Positions 33,683 to 45,440 of a stretch of DNA of 64,000 nucleotides are shown in pieces. The translations under genes were made by a program, and so were the position numbers. Source of the stretch: Rutidosis leptorrhynchoides (taxonomy: Eukaryota; Streptophyta; Magnoliopsida; Asterales; Asteraceae); assembly GCF_046630445.1 (NCBI RefSeq), contig NC_092341.1, positions 34,389,501 to 34,453,500 on the forward strand. The letters run 5' to 3'. A model generated the notes under the pieces. The model made no database searches, was not told the origin of the DNA, and saw only the letters and a program-made list of their open reading frames with translations. Every line of letters starts with the position of its first letter. Position 1 is the stretch's first letter.

Positions 33683-36600
33683 TCAGGTTGCAATAGACTC
33701 GTATCCATCTTCACTTTGTTTTCTTCTTTGATAAACAACAACAATAGCAGCAGAAATTGCTAATCCAAACACTGCTACACCTGAAAACAAGACCTCTACA
33801 ATTGATTCTTCATATACCTGAAAACCATAATCAAGAAAGATAAAACAAGTATATTTGACTACGAACCAAATTCTACGCAGAAATGGAATAATTTATGTGT
33901 TGCATACAATGAACAATTTTCACAGGTCAAATGAACAACTTTCATAGGTTAATTGAACAAGATTTAATCTTTTAGGATGATAATCATTCTTGTAAGGTTT
34001 TTGGTACTTTCTGTAATTTTACATATAAATAAATGTCATGAGTATAACATATTAAAAAAATGTTGGTTATACATGTGTAGTAAATCCATGTTTAAACAGG
34101 GGAATTCATACTTTAGCTGCTAAGTTTGACCTCAAAAAATTTGTCTATCTTTTTTAGAAAGGCAAACTCAAAAACACAACTCGAATATTTACAGTAATCC
34201 ACGAATATGTTCACAATAAGAGTTGGTTGAAAGAGCCACCACGATACCGCTAGGCCAATGACTATTTGGTTTCAAAGATAATAAATTGGATCCCACTTTC
34301 AAATAAGTAAAAGTAGACCAAAGCTATGTTGCAAGTTAAGCATTGCAATGTTTACAACACTATCTATAAAAGCAACTCGGAAAAGCGACAATAAAAAAAA
34401 TAAATGTTGCAAATATCTTACTTGATCCGGACCGTTCACCTTCAAAGAAGACTCGGCTACAAGAATATAGAAGAGTCCCATGACTCCTGTGTGACTCTTT
34501 TCACTGCTGTAATTAGACTCCAACGTTAATATTTCACCTTTAGCAATCTTTACAGAACCTGGTTCGGGATAACACGTGGTCATTCCTACAATGTAACCAG
34601 CTTCATCTCCTACACTGTTTCCTTTCCCATATATTGATTTAGACGAGCAAATAATCCGTCCATCCTGAATATAGTAAGTAGTCTTTACTTCAATATGTGT
34701 CACAAATATAAAGCCCTTCAGGCAGAAATATATTTAAAGGGCGTTTGGCATTTCAGTCTGGATAGATTATATAGTTACTGCATTTGCAATATGCATATAA
34801 ATTTAAAAAAAAAAATGACGAGAACATAAATATCTACATTTTGCTAAAGATAAATTAAATAAAAAAAAAAAAAACTGTAAGGTTTTTCTTGTTCGGGTTA
34901 TCAAGGAGGACGAGTAATCCAACCGTATACTCTACTATACGCAGCCCACTGGAAATATTCACTGGCTGTTTCCAAACCTTCACTAGAGAGAAAATTCAGC
35001 TTTGAAAAAAAAGGTTTAGAAACGTCAGACTTATGTGTCCTAAAAACGCAATCCCAATATATTATTCTCTTAATGAATAGCAAAAGAAAAAAAACATGAC
35101 TTGCAAGATGTTATTACCTCTCCATATAGAGCAGAACTTATTCCACCACTGTGCTGATGCGCAACGCCATAAATGACGTCACCGGCAATAGGGAAACTTA
35201 CAGTTGACCTTGAGATGCTGATGAAATCATTGGTGGCAACTCCAGTAGTAGATTGTTCAACGTCAAACTCGATCTGTATCATCATTACAGTTAAATTAAA
35301 ATATCTATATCTATCAATATTACAGAAGGCTTCAACATAAGTTTACTAAAAAGGTGTATTAACTCAATTATTATAAAGTTAACTTACATAGCAATCATGA
35401 ATTCCTGTATGTTCCCAAGTATCAGTGACATCAAATATATAGACTTTAACAGGTAATATGGAGTCACTCCAATCAACCCACTTAACTGTGTACCTCATGT
35501 ACAGATTTCTCTCGACGCTTTTTAACTCGTTCTTCACTTTGCATTGTGTTCCGTCATAGCAACAGTATAACCCTCCGATATAATTAGGGTCCAACGGCCG
35601 ACCATATTCATCATTCGTCACATTATATAAGTTACATCTGCATTTCCAAGCGATAAAATAAAAAAGATGATGTTTGAAGTTGTAACTAATGGGGTTGTGC
35701 ACAGTGGCGGAACCAGAAATTCTTTTATCATGTGTGAAATATTTTTTAAAAGTGTTCACATTCGACATCCACTATAAATTTTTTTCTTCCACTTCCATGA
35801 AAATACAACCTTTTGGGTCATGGTATTTGGGATGAGGGCAAAAATCAACTTTTTGGGTCATGGGTTTTTGGGTTAGAGGCAAAATACAACTTTTTTGTGT
35901 CATTGGCTTTTGGGTTAGGTGCAAAATACAACATTGTTTCTTCAAAGTAAAGAGTCCAACAATAAACAAAAGATGGGGTCTTTTGGGTCATGGACATTGT
36001 GGTTGGCGGCAAAATAAAAAAATTCAAAATTTAAGCTTAAAATTTTCAGATCCACTAGGGACAGACGCCCTCGGGCCTACTCTATTTCCGCCACTGGTTG
36101 TGCATGGTATATAACCGGACCAAACTAGTTCGGTTTAGTTCCTCTCGAGTCCCAAATTGTCATAAAAACTTGGACCGATGACCGGCCCATATATTAGCGG
36201 TTCGGTTTGGTTAAAAATTAATGCCCACAAAATGTTTTAAGTTTCACGATACCTGCACTCGGTACATCCCATTACATCTACTGCACCACGAGTGTCAATA
36301 GCGTGGATATTAAGCATCCATATCTCTTCATATCCAGCAGGAACTTCACGCGGATTACCAACTTCGATTCCATAAGGATCAGGAACATATGTAGACGTTT
36401 TACGTGTTTCAGAACCCAATCCAAAAAATTGGGAAAGACCTTGATTGCATATTCCAGCATTTCCAGCTTTTATGAGATCAGGTTGGTTAAACCCATGATT
36501 ACCATTGAATTTTACATTTTTAACGCCTTTTCGTCGATAGTATCTCATTGCAACCCAATGATGGAGATAAGTTTCTTGAAGAGAAACAGGGTCCCCTGCT

Positions 36601-36833
36601 TCATCAACAACTTCTGCATTGAAACTTTTTATAGCAATATGACCTTTTGGAAACTCAATATCATAGTAATTTTTATTTGTAACGGAACCAGGATGATGAG
36701 TTATCTTAGGTGATAAATACACCATCGATTTTACCCCGTTTTCATGTATTACACGAGCTTTAGAATTTTGAGCATATATTGCCAGTAACACGATAGCTAA
36801 TATGATCACAGAACGTTGGCTACCAAGATACAT
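33683..36833 (-). CDS. SURNod19-family (stress up-regulated Nod 19) protein, copy 1, 454 aa
   Basis: Five coding exons: 36833-36253, 35637-35388, 35273-35118, 34664-34422 and 33817-33683 (TGA). All introns are GT-AG, and the lengths sum to 455 codons. The protein has an N-terminal hydrophobic signal (VIILAIVLLAIY), then the family hallmark (YYDIEFPKGHIAIKSFNAEVVDE, LQETYLHHWV), many paired cysteines (GCTECR, GLYCCYDGTQC), and a C-terminal membrane segment (about residues 416-438) with a short tail ending GYESIAT. A secreted or type I membrane protein facing the apoplast is inferred; the family's biochemical role is not established. The start is chosen at MYLGS, where it aligns with copy 2. 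A 5' UTR intron (37344-36858) is likely. The ORF is intact. Confidence 0.88.
34195..34270 (-). repeat. SINE-like fragment in intron 4 of SURNod19 copy 1
   Basis: The minus strand reads TTGGCCTAGCGGTATCGTGG, resembling a tRNA-derived SINE head with A box. Short and degenerate. Confidence 0.3.
34870..34995 (-). repeat. SINE-like fragment in intron 3 of SURNod19 copy 1
   Basis: On the minus strand GAAACAGCCAGTG..ACTCGTCCTCCTTGATAACCCGAACAAG matches in layout the 3' part of the SINE-like copies at 37100 and 37660 (read in segments of fewer than 20 identical bases). An A-run follows on the plus strand at about 34859. Confidence 0.35.
35702..36096. mobile_element. Non-autonomous hAT-type element in intron 1 of SURNod19 copy 1
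   Basis: A 395-bp insert with 11-bp terminal inverted repeats CAGTGGCGGAA...TTCCGCCACTG and a perfect 8-bp target duplication GTTGTGCA (35694-35701 and 36097-36104), the hAT signature. The interior holds three imperfect repeats of about 55 bp around TTTTGGGTCATGG (35805-35945). No transposase. It is absent from the matching intron of copy 2. Confidence 0.88.
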
Positions 36834-37099
36834 TTTCGACCCTTGCAACCAATTAATCTGAAAAAAAATATATATATAAATAAGTTTGTTCATTCTGTTA
36901 TAACATAGTTACCAATAAACTTATAGTGCATATAGAGCTTCACAGTTAGACCAATACCATAGGTACTAAATTATTCTATAATTTCCTAAAAATTTCATAT
37001 CAAAACCTATATAAAACAACTTAGAAACAATCTTTTATTATGAAGTTTATGTTCCCCTTCATATTATATAAACACATAAAAAACAACTATCTAAACAGG

Positions 37100-37235
37100 T
37101 AAATGAAGAATGTTTTCTCTGTTCAAGCTATCAGGGAAGGGAAGTGTTTTTACTCTAACCGGAATACCCATAACCGTTTCAGGCCCTTTCCCACCAAGAT
37201 ATCAAGACGTCAACCATTAGGTCATCATCTACGGT
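37100..37235 (-). repeat. SINE-like copy in the 5' UTR intron of SURNod19 copy 1
   Basis: The minus strand has GACCTAATGGTTGACGTC at the head and GAAACGGTTATGGG, then CCCTTCCCTGATAGCTTGAAC at the end, the same order as the copy at 37660-37860. Confidence 0.4.
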
Positions 37236-37659
37236 TAACATTAAAATGTAAATGATTTAAAGGCGGTCTAACTATACTAATAACATTAGTAAAAATTGGT
37301 TGCCTCCAACAAAAGTGTATAAAATTTTAAAAAGAAAATTGTACCCGGAAAAGTATTTGATGCAAATCTCTTGACTTAGGGACCTGCTGACACGCTTATT
37401 TAAATACAGAGGTTAAGGAGTGAGTTCATAAGTAATGATTTAGAGAAAAAAAAAATTGAGTAATGACTGTGTATTCTAGATTACATTTTACTCATCACAA
37501 TTGATTGATTTGTCTTATTATTAATTTTGTAATACCACGCAAACATTTAATAAATACACATTTGAAAAAGATAGCTCGTTCCCTCTATTAAAGACAACGA
37601 TTAGTTTAGATGTTTACTCCTTTTGTAACTATTCAAATGTTGATGTTTGAGTATATAAA

Positions 37660-37860
37660 TCTAAACGGATGAGGTTGTCTTTGTTCAGGCTACTCGAGGA
37701 AGGGCGTATTTTTTTACTAAGATGTACGGGGCCTAACTTAGTTATCCAATGACCGTTTCCGACTTTTTTATGTTACTAGTGAGGTTTGAACCTGAGACTT
37801 TATGTGAAGGAATCGGGCCCAATCACTAGGGTATCTCCAGATCATTTGAGTATACAAATC
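37660..37860 (-). repeat. tRNA-derived SINE-like element
   Basis: On the minus strand an A-box-like ACCCTAGTGATTGGG is followed about 35 bp later by a B box (GGTTCAAACC), then the family tail GAAACGGTCATTGG ... CTCGAGTAGCCTGAAC. Related pieces lie at 37100 and 34870. Confidence 0.5.
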
Positions 37861-38429
37861 TAATACTCTAGAAAGATAAATGGGAAAACACGACATATTT
37901 TAATGATTTTTACAATCATTAAAATCTTCTTACAGAATTAGTTGTGAGTAGTTTTCAAGATGATTTATCTTTTTCAAAGTCGAATGTCAGCGTGGCAAAT
38001 TTGAATTACTGTTGTTGAATAATGAAAACAACCTATAAACATACACGTATATACATAAAGTTACATACTTTATATATATATAGTAATAGTAAAGTGGCAC
38101 ATCAAGTTAGGTACTTACATAAGAAACTCCAAAAAGAGAAGATTTTACAAAGAAAAAACACCCCTATGATTGCAGAGCGTATGCCACACATAGAACGTTC
38201 GGTGTTGATTTGTTGGGTGATAAGAAATCGACAACGTGAACAAGAGAAATTGTATGTGTGGCTTGGAGAGAAAGAGACGATAACACGTAATATTATGTGA
38301 TCACACTGTTTTTTATATTGTGAACGTATCTAATGAATGGACATTGGACCCTGAAAGTGAGTTGCTTGATTTTGAATGTATGATGTGAATTGTGATGATG
38401 TGGTATATAAATAATTTACGGAACTATGA

Positions 38430-39095
38430 AGAAAATAGATAAGGAGTGGTTTTGAGGTCGCTCCCATTGTTCCCATCCACCCAAGCGCCCAGGCCGCCGC
38501 CCACCTGGGCGCCGATGGCAGTAATTCGCCCAGAGGGCCGCCCAGCAATTCGTCCGGCTCATCGTTCTCCCACTCGTGCTTTTTTGACATATTTGTGGAC
38601 GGATATTTTGATTGTATTTCACATTTCTTTGTATTAATTCTTTTTTTTTTTTTTTTTTTTTGCCAGCACATGGAGTTTTCAAGTTTGAGAGTGGAGAAGA
38701 AGATAAAGTGTGGAAAAGAAGATGATGTCAGATGTAATTTTTTTTTTTTAGGGTTTATTAAATTGGAATTTGGGCCAGGGCCACATTATTTTTAATAAAA
38801 TTATATTATATTTTAAGTTTAAGTTAGATTAGATTTAATTTAATAATTATAGTTAAAGTTAATTATCAATGAAATATGTTAATAAATATTTATAATTTAT
38901 AAATGAATAATTAAAATTATTTTATTTTCGAAAAAAATTAAAAAATTAAATAAAAAGGGGAAGGAAGGAGTGTCATGATTGGGAGTGTTTAGTCCTGAGT
39001 TTAGTCCTGGGAAGGAAGTGGGAAGAAAGTGCTGATGTGGCGCTGAGGACTAAGGTGGAGACATGTCTCCATTGGGAGCTCTCTGAGCTCCATCT
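38430..39095. mobile_element. Probable non-autonomous DNA transposon, GC-rich interior
   Basis: The left end GGAGTGG..GCTCCCATTG and right end CCATTGGGAGCTCTCTGAGCTCC are imperfect inverted repeats. The interior is unusually GC-rich at 38462-38570, with a 9-bp-arm hairpin (GCGCCCAGG..CCTGGGCGC). A T-run (38641-38660) and TGCTGATGTGGCGC near 39031 are present. No clear target duplication. ORFs here (38330-38795) are chance frames. Confidence 0.4.
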
Positions 39096-39316
39096 GTTAC
39101 AATTTTTCTGGTTTTGTAGTCTATTATGTCAACAATAATAAACAATAAATGATGTATTAACTTTCTTCTTGTTGGTGTATATTTGTGATCCCTAGTTCAA
39201 AGTACTTTTATGTTTAAATTCAGTCATGTAATAACGATAATATTGTAATTGTGACTATTGAACTTATGTGTGTGCGCGCGCGTTAACGTTTTATAACAAT
39301 AGTTAATCTATCCATG

Positions 39317-39395
39317 CAGTCGACCGACTGAGTCCACACAGTCGACCGACTGAATACACACACTCGACTAACTGTCATAGACAGTCGATCGATTG
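39317..39395. repeat. Four-copy array of a 14-bp palindrome at 22-bp period
   Basis: CAGTCGACCGACTG at 39317-39330 and 39339-39352. Degraded copies CACTCGACTAACTG (39361-39374) and CAGTCGATCGATTG (39382-39395). Centres are 22, 22 and 21 bp apart. The arms CAGTCG/CGACTG are separated by 2 bp. Confidence 0.85.
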
Positions 39396-39849
39396 TGTCT
39401 GGTAATAGTATACATACGGATTTTATGCCTCCATTGTGACGTTACACATTCCATTTACCCTAATCCGTATTCTTTGGTTCTAGTCGTTCCCAGTATCCAC
39501 CAAATAACACATTTAGGAGTCAATCTAATCTAGTTAACTGCCTAGGTTTGATTCATTAGACCCCAAAATGACCCGTTATTCGATTGAACCTTGTTCTAGT
39601 GTTTTCCACCATTAGATTGAGTCACAAACGATTCTAAGATCCTTATCAATTCGTCTACAGTTCTTGACAACATCTACACCAGTTTGGAAAGGAAAAACTG
39701 TTTTACTACAGATCTATAACCAAGAGTACCCAAAAGAATTCAATCAAACTTCTATTCAATATCAGATGACCATAAGGTTTAAAGGTTGTCAATCAATCAG
39801 CAACTAGATATTGCAGTTTATGTATAGGGAATGAGTTGGTTAATCATTA

Positions 39850-40330
39850 GTGTTAGAAAACGGTTATGAATAGACTGCCTGGATTCGTTCTTGAATCGTG
39901 TGTTCACTTTCTCTATAAAATATTTCGACCCTATGATTGCCTCGGTTGCACAAAATCTTTACAGTGATAAGATAAGAACGCAATCAGTGTTTTTGGCAAC
40001 GAAATCACTGATCAAATTGTTAGAGAGTATGTGTGTTTTTTCTTTTTGTTGTTGAATGCAGAATGAATGATAAAAACGTCCAAAAACTGTTATGTAAAAC
40101 AATTAGACAAATGAAAGGGTGTATCCCTTCATTTTAGGCGGAAAAACTGTTATACCGATAAGGTATAACTATTGGAATGCACCTATCCATTGACAACGAA
40201 TAATGCAATTTCGGTTGAGCGGGGCCCCAGCCAGGGGCGCTTGGACCCCGCAAGGGGGCGCCGCCCCCTTGAGCCCCGCATTTTGCGCGGCAGTTAGTAG
40301 CCAACTCTTATGGACGTGTACTCCACACTC
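39850..40330. repeat. Degenerate LTR-like sequence with GC-rich hairpins
   Basis: A promoter-like stretch (CTCTATAAAATATTTCGACC) is followed by a GC-rich block at 40217-40275 with GGGGCCCC and a 9-bp-arm hairpin CAAGGGGGC-GCC-GCCCCCTTG. Such GC-rich blocks occur in plant Copia LTRs. The ends and target duplication are not identifiable, so a solo LTR is only a guess. Confidence 0.3.
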
Positions 40331-40721
40331 TCCGAACCCGTTGTTAAGTATAGCAAACTAACACCTACATTCAAGTAAATCGCAACTAACTAAAATGTAC
40401 GTTGAATGACACTAAAATCACCAACAATTAGCAGTAATAAATTCATATGAAAACAATAATCTGTTATAATTTAAATGAATACACTCTATCTCTTGGGTGC
40501 AAATCAAAGTCTCACGTTGAAAATTAAAGAAACTAATGTCTAATTAGAAGTTCATGGGCTACTTCCTCTATTACCGGTACATATCAGATATGAGTACTAA
40601 CTAACTCAGTGGCCTAATATGCTGGGCTAAAGGGGGTATGCTAACAAATGTTATACGGAGTACTATATGACAAAGAGGTTTATTAACTTTTTAAATGAAA
40701 ATACATTATACTTGTTCAGTA

Positions 40722-40827
40722 AGTGTTCTTGACATTATATATAAAGGATAAGGATATTACATATAATTTAAGTGCTTAGTGTTCTTGACATAATATATAA
40801 AGGATATTACATATAATTTATGTGTTT
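40722..40827. repeat. Tandem duplication of about 56 bp
   Basis: AGTGTTCTTGACA starts both units (40722, 40778). The second lacks about 6 bp. Confidence 0.85.
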
Positions 40828-40852
40828 AATGGTTAAGAGAGTATTTCAACTC

Positions 40853-40940
40853 TGAATGGTTCAACACTGAATGTTGAACAATTTTTAACACCATATGTCA
40901 TTCAGAGGTCAGAAACAAACGCATGGTGCTGAACCATTCA
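40853..40940. mobile_element. 88-bp MITE-like inverted repeat
   Basis: Ends TGAATGGTTCAACAC and, inverted, TGAATGGTTCAGCAC (14 of 15 match). No target duplication is recognised, so the true ends may extend further. Confidence 0.45.
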
Positions 40941-41086
40941 ATTAATAGGTAATCAAATGCACCCTTATTCTGTAGTAATATATTCGTACCCTTATTTTCA
41001 CAACTTTTTATCTATTCAGGATCATAAAACTTGCAGTTTCACAAATTTTGTGTCAAGAACCATTTTCAATCAGAGAATGAAGTTGA

Positions 41087-43928
41087 TTAAGTTGCAATAG
41101 ACATGTATCCATCCTCGTTTCGCTTTCTACTTCGATAAGCAACTACGACTGCAGCTAAAATTGCAAGTCCAAACGCAGCTAAACCCCAAACGAAGACTGG
41201 TACTATAGTTTCTTCACGAATCTGCAAAACCATATCCGGGAATGTTATAATAAAATATATCGCGCGCAAATCAGACTCAACCCAAAAACAAAAGAACATG
41301 TTGCCAAATAAAACAAAAACGAAAAAAGTGGTGCATACAAAGCTACAGTTTGACCACCATGGTCAAATGAACTAGCCTTTAGCTTCAACGATGATAAGCA
41401 ATCTTTAAGATTCTTTTTAATAAGTATTACATAAATGTTATAAAGATACTGAATATTAGGATTATTGGTATTTCACTTGTAGGTAAATCTATGTTAAATT
41501 TGCCTTTGAGAAGTTGTGAATTTGACCTCAAAAGTCAAATGATGTTTCTGTTATTTCTGGACAAAGGGAGCATAAGATTCTATTCTAATCTATTATATAA
41601 CAACTGCATAAAGTAAAAGTCTAAATTTTCTATTTGTGCAATGTTTGTTAAAGCTAAAGTTTTATACTTTTTATCCTTCAAATGATATTGCAATAATTCT
41701 TTTTCAAGTTACAAAAACTACTTATCTAATAACTGAATTGACAGCTTATAATCATGCTAGACACCTATATAATTACTCTCTTTAACACAAAGAAACCATA
41801 ACGACAGCCCTATGCTGTCGTTAACATGCTTAAAACACTTGTACTATTAGGTAACCGCCACTATAAACTCAATAACCAACTGCTATATACAAGTGTTTTA
41901 AGCGTTAGCATAATCCTAAAACCAATTAAATTTCATGGCAAAACAGAATACGTATAAGTATTGAAATATTACTTGAACATGATGGTTCATGGTTAAAGAT
42001 GAGTCTGCAACAAGAATATAGAAGAGCCCCATGACTCCTGTATGACTCTTTTCGCTGCTGTAATTAGACTCCAACGTTAAAATTTCACCTTCGGTTATTT
42101 TTACAGAACCTGGTTCAGGATAACATGTGGTCATTCCTACAATGTAACCAGCTTCATCTCCTGCACTGTTTCCTTCTCCGTAAATAGGTTTAGAAGAGCA
42201 AATAATCCGCCCATCCTGAATCAAGTGTATAGTATGTGCTTTCAATACATTGCAAATATACTATAGACACAATTCCAAATCTGTAATAATTGAAAGAAAT
42301 AAAAAAGCCGATTTTCAAAAATAAAATTATTACCTCCCCGTATAGTGCAGACCCGATTCCACCGCTGTGCAGATGTGCTGCACCATAAACGACATCACCT
42401 GCACTTGGGAAACTTACACTTGACCTTCTGGTGCTTGTATAGTCATTCGTAGTGGTAGATTGTTCAACCTTATACTCGATCTGTACAGTAACACTTCAAA
42501 TCATCAATCAAAATCACAAAAGCTTGAAACTTTATTTTAAAGTGTTAAATTATTTACCAAGATAACAAAAAGTCTCAACTTTTTACTAAAAGGTGTTGAA
42601 TTTAGAGTATATGTCAAAAGATGACTAACAAGGTATTGAAATTCGATTATATTTATGTCAAAATACAGTCAAGACTGGCAAAAGATAACGGAAAGTTTCA
42701 CATTTACAAAATACGCGACAAAAGTTTTCACTGAATACCTGTTGGATTATCATATATAAAAGTGAGTGTCAAGTTAGTTTACCAGACAATCATGGATTCC
42801 AGTCTTTTGCCAAGTATCGGTGACGTCAAATATGAAGACTTTAACAGGTACAATGGATTCACTCCAATCAACCCATTTAACTGTGTACTTCAAGTAAAGG
42901 TTCCTTGTAACACTTTCTAGTTCATTTGTCACTTTGCATTGCGTTCCATCGTAGCAACAGAATAACCCTCCTTTGTAATTTGGGTTCAAGGGGCGACCAT
43001 ATTCATCATACGTCACATTATATAGCTTACATCTGCATTTCCAAACTGCTAACATAAAAAACCATGTACTTCATCCCAAAATAACTGTCCCAATTTGACT
43101 TTTGAAGTCTTTCTTTTTCAACTTTCACTTTAAATTTATTTTGTTTGTATTATACAATATTTGATGAAAACTGTATCAATTAAAACATTTTTAAAACCTA
43201 AGCCAACCATACATATTATATAAAACACACAAAAATATCTAAGGTCAAAGATGTGAGAAAAAGTCTTTTAAAAGTCAAATAAGACAGTTATTCTGGACGG
43301 CGTAATAAATTTGTAACAAAATCTAATATCATATTACATAATACCTGCATTCTGTACATCCCATAACATCTACTGCACCCCGAGTATCAATCGCGTGAAT
43401 ATTAAACAACCATTTCTCTTCATACCCAACAGGAACTTCAAGTGGATTACCAACTTCGATTCCATACGGGTCGGGAACATATGTGGACGTTTTTCGTGTT
43501 TCAGATCCTAATCCGAAAAACTGAGAAAGACCATGATTGCATACACCATCATTCCCAGCAATAATGTATTCCGATTGGTGAAACCCTAAATTACCGTTAT
43601 ACTTAATGTTTTTAACGCCTTTACGTTGGTAGTATCTAACTGCAACCCAATGATGAAGATAAGTTTCTTGAAGAGAAACAGGGGACCCTGTTTCATCAAC
43701 AACTTCAGCATTGAAACTTTTTATAGCAATATGACCTTTTGGGAACTCGATATCATAATAGAATTTGTTTGAAACAGAACCCGGATGTTGCATTATTTTG
43801 GGTGATAAATACACCATCGATTTTACCCCGTTTTCGATTGTTACGCGAGCTTCAGAATGTTGACCACGTACTGTTAATAACACCATAGCCAATACGAACA
43901 CCATAGCTCGAGTACCACGCGACATCAT
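41087..43928 (-). CDS. SURNod19-family (stress up-regulated Nod 19) protein, copy 2, 452 aa
   Basis: Five coding exons: 43928-43345, 43032-42783, 42480-42334, 42215-41973 and 41221-41087. The phases are identical to copy 1, and the sum is 453 codons including stop. A signal peptide (VFVLAMVLLTVRG) opens the protein. The core contains YYDIEFPKGHIAIKSFNAEV, ETYLHHWV, GCTECR and CCYDGTQC, and an N-glycosylation site NVTYDEY. A C-terminal membrane helix (FVWGLAAFGLAILAAVVVAY) precedes a basic stop-transfer RSRKR and the tail GYMSIAT. Exon 3 is three codons shorter than in copy 1. Two adjacent Met codons open the ORF; either could start. The upstream acceptor (CTCTTCAG, 43933) and donor (44576) suggest a 5' UTR intron. 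Function in the family is unknown beyond stress and nodule expression in legumes. Confidence 0.9.
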
Positions 43929-45183
43929 TGAGCTGAAGAGTCAAATTGTCATACAAAAACACACAAGATTATGTATTGTATATTGAGTTTCATACATGGA
44001 TCATGAAGTATGCTAATATATCTCTGGTTAAGAAATTTAAATTTTTTTTTTTTTTTTTTGACTATCAGTTTTGGATCACCGAGGGGGACTAAACCACCAA
44101 CGCGTTCATTTTCCGTAGTTGCATAACCAAGAAATTTAATTATCATCGTTAAATCAGCAGACTTAACACACAACCAAGAACGTTTAGGATCAGTAAACCT
44201 AATTATTCAAGTTTATCATAAACTATAAAAAAGGGTACCTTAAATCAAGGGTTCTTGAAGTTACCAAGGAAATAAATTGTAAACACCGAGTAAGAATAAC
44301 TTATCTCTACGTATTCATTTCTTTTTTTTCTTCAGTGTATGTATGATCATAAAATTCACGATTCCTTATTTTTTTTTTGTTAATTCATAACTAAAATTAT
44401 AATTACACTCAACTTATAACAAAACTCCAAAAAGATACAGCCACCTACTTGACATACAAAAGATTAAAGAAACAATATATACCCATTAATTAATTAATAT
44501 TTTCTATTAAACAACACTTCAAACAGCCAAATATTATATAATTAAAAAGAAATTTAGAAAGAAAAAAAATTCGTACCCAGATGAGTATTCGATTTAAAGT
44601 TCTGAACTTTACAATCTTACGACAATCTTTTCAATAAATTACAGCGAGTATAAAGTGGTTATTCAAATTCAAAGTCAAGGTTTATAACAGAAAAAAAAAA
44701 AAGTAAAAAGGTGGATGATGGCGTTGAAAAATATTGGATTTTGATTTGTTGATAAATTTATGAAATCGACAACAAGAAGAAGAAATAAGTAATAAATTAA
44801 AAAATTATACGTGGTTTGGATAGAAAGAAAAGATAATAAACAAATGGTGGTTACGATCGTGGAACAAATATAAGGAGACACATAATATTCACATCCGAAT
44901 TGATACTGATTGATGGGATTGATTTTTCTATTTAGGAAATTAATATTTTCACCATTGAATTTACTTCTTCCACCTTAAATTACTATAACACCCTTAATGA
45001 TAGGTTTAGATAAAAATTTTGAAACTATTTATTTTAATTTATTAAGGGATATTTTGAGAAAAAAGCACCAAATTATGGTGAAAATAAGTAAAGATGAAAA
45101 TATCATCTCCCTTCTATTTTATGATAAGCACATGATGGATTGTAAGTTTGTTTTTTATACGGAAATTTACACACAAATTACAC

Positions 45184-45214
<31 letters not shown>

Positions 45215-45440
45215 CTCACTTGTAGACATACTCTCTTTTTGAACAATTTGACATAGTCAGAAATTGAAACAGAGTGATATGCTTTATTGGTTAACTCGAT
45301 AGCCCAATGAATTGTATTTTGTATGTATTGTATTTGTATTATTGTTGCTATTTATTATTTATAGCAGACTATCAAATATATCACGTTTATAAGAAGAAAA
45401 AAAAAATAGAAATGTTAGGTAGATTACGGGAAGTGAAAAT
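43929..45440 (-). promoter_or_regulatory. 5' UTR intron and upstream region of SURNod19 copy 2
   Basis: A probable 644-bp 5' UTR intron (44576-43933) and promoter. The upstream stretch near 44740-44830 shares blocks with the flank of copy 1 (38190-38290). A T-run at 44042-44058 adjoins a small retro-tail-like sequence. A 29-bp A-run (45184-45212) follows. The small ORFs here have no support. Confidence 0.5.

Larger units (their letters stand above)
36834..38300 (-). promoter_or_regulatory. 5' UTR intron and upstream region of SURNod19 copy 1
   Basis: A good acceptor (TTTTTTTTCAG) at 36858-36860 and a donor CCGG|GTACAA at 37344 bound a probable 487-bp 5' UTR intron. Copy 2 has the matching pair at 43933 and 44576. 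A TATA-like TATTTAAATAAG lies at about 37397-37406, some 55 bp upstream of the donor. Further upstream, about 38190-38290 (GATTTGTTG..GAAATCGACAAC..GTGTGGCTTGGA) resembles copy 2 flank near 44740-44830, so the duplication included the promoter. The 92-codon frame at 38022 lies in this zone and is not supported. Confidence 0.55.
39096..41086. other. Intergenic region between the two SURNod19 genes
   Basis: No credible gene. Contains a GT/GC microsatellite (about 39269-39282), a palindromic repeat array (39317-39395), an LTR-like stretch with a promoter-like CTCTATAAAATATT (near 39911) and a GC-rich hairpin block (40217-40275), a 56-bp tandem duplication (40722-40827) and a tiny MITE (40853-40940). 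Confidence 0.55.

Noticed and set aside
35860-36114. 84-codon ORF in intron 1 of SURNod19 copy 1
   Set aside because: Made of the internal tandem repeats of the hAT-type element.
38022-38300. 92-codon ORF upstream of SURNod19 copy 1
   Set aside because: Corresponds to promoter sequence also found, without the ORF, upstream of copy 2.
38330-38795. Several GC-rich ORFs with Ala/Pro/Trp-rich translations
   Set aside because: All come from the GC-rich interior of a probable DNA transposon; no conserved protein in any frame.
39317-39395. CRISPR-like array
   Set aside because: Plant nuclear context, 22-bp period with no unique spacers; it is a short tandem repeat of palindromes.
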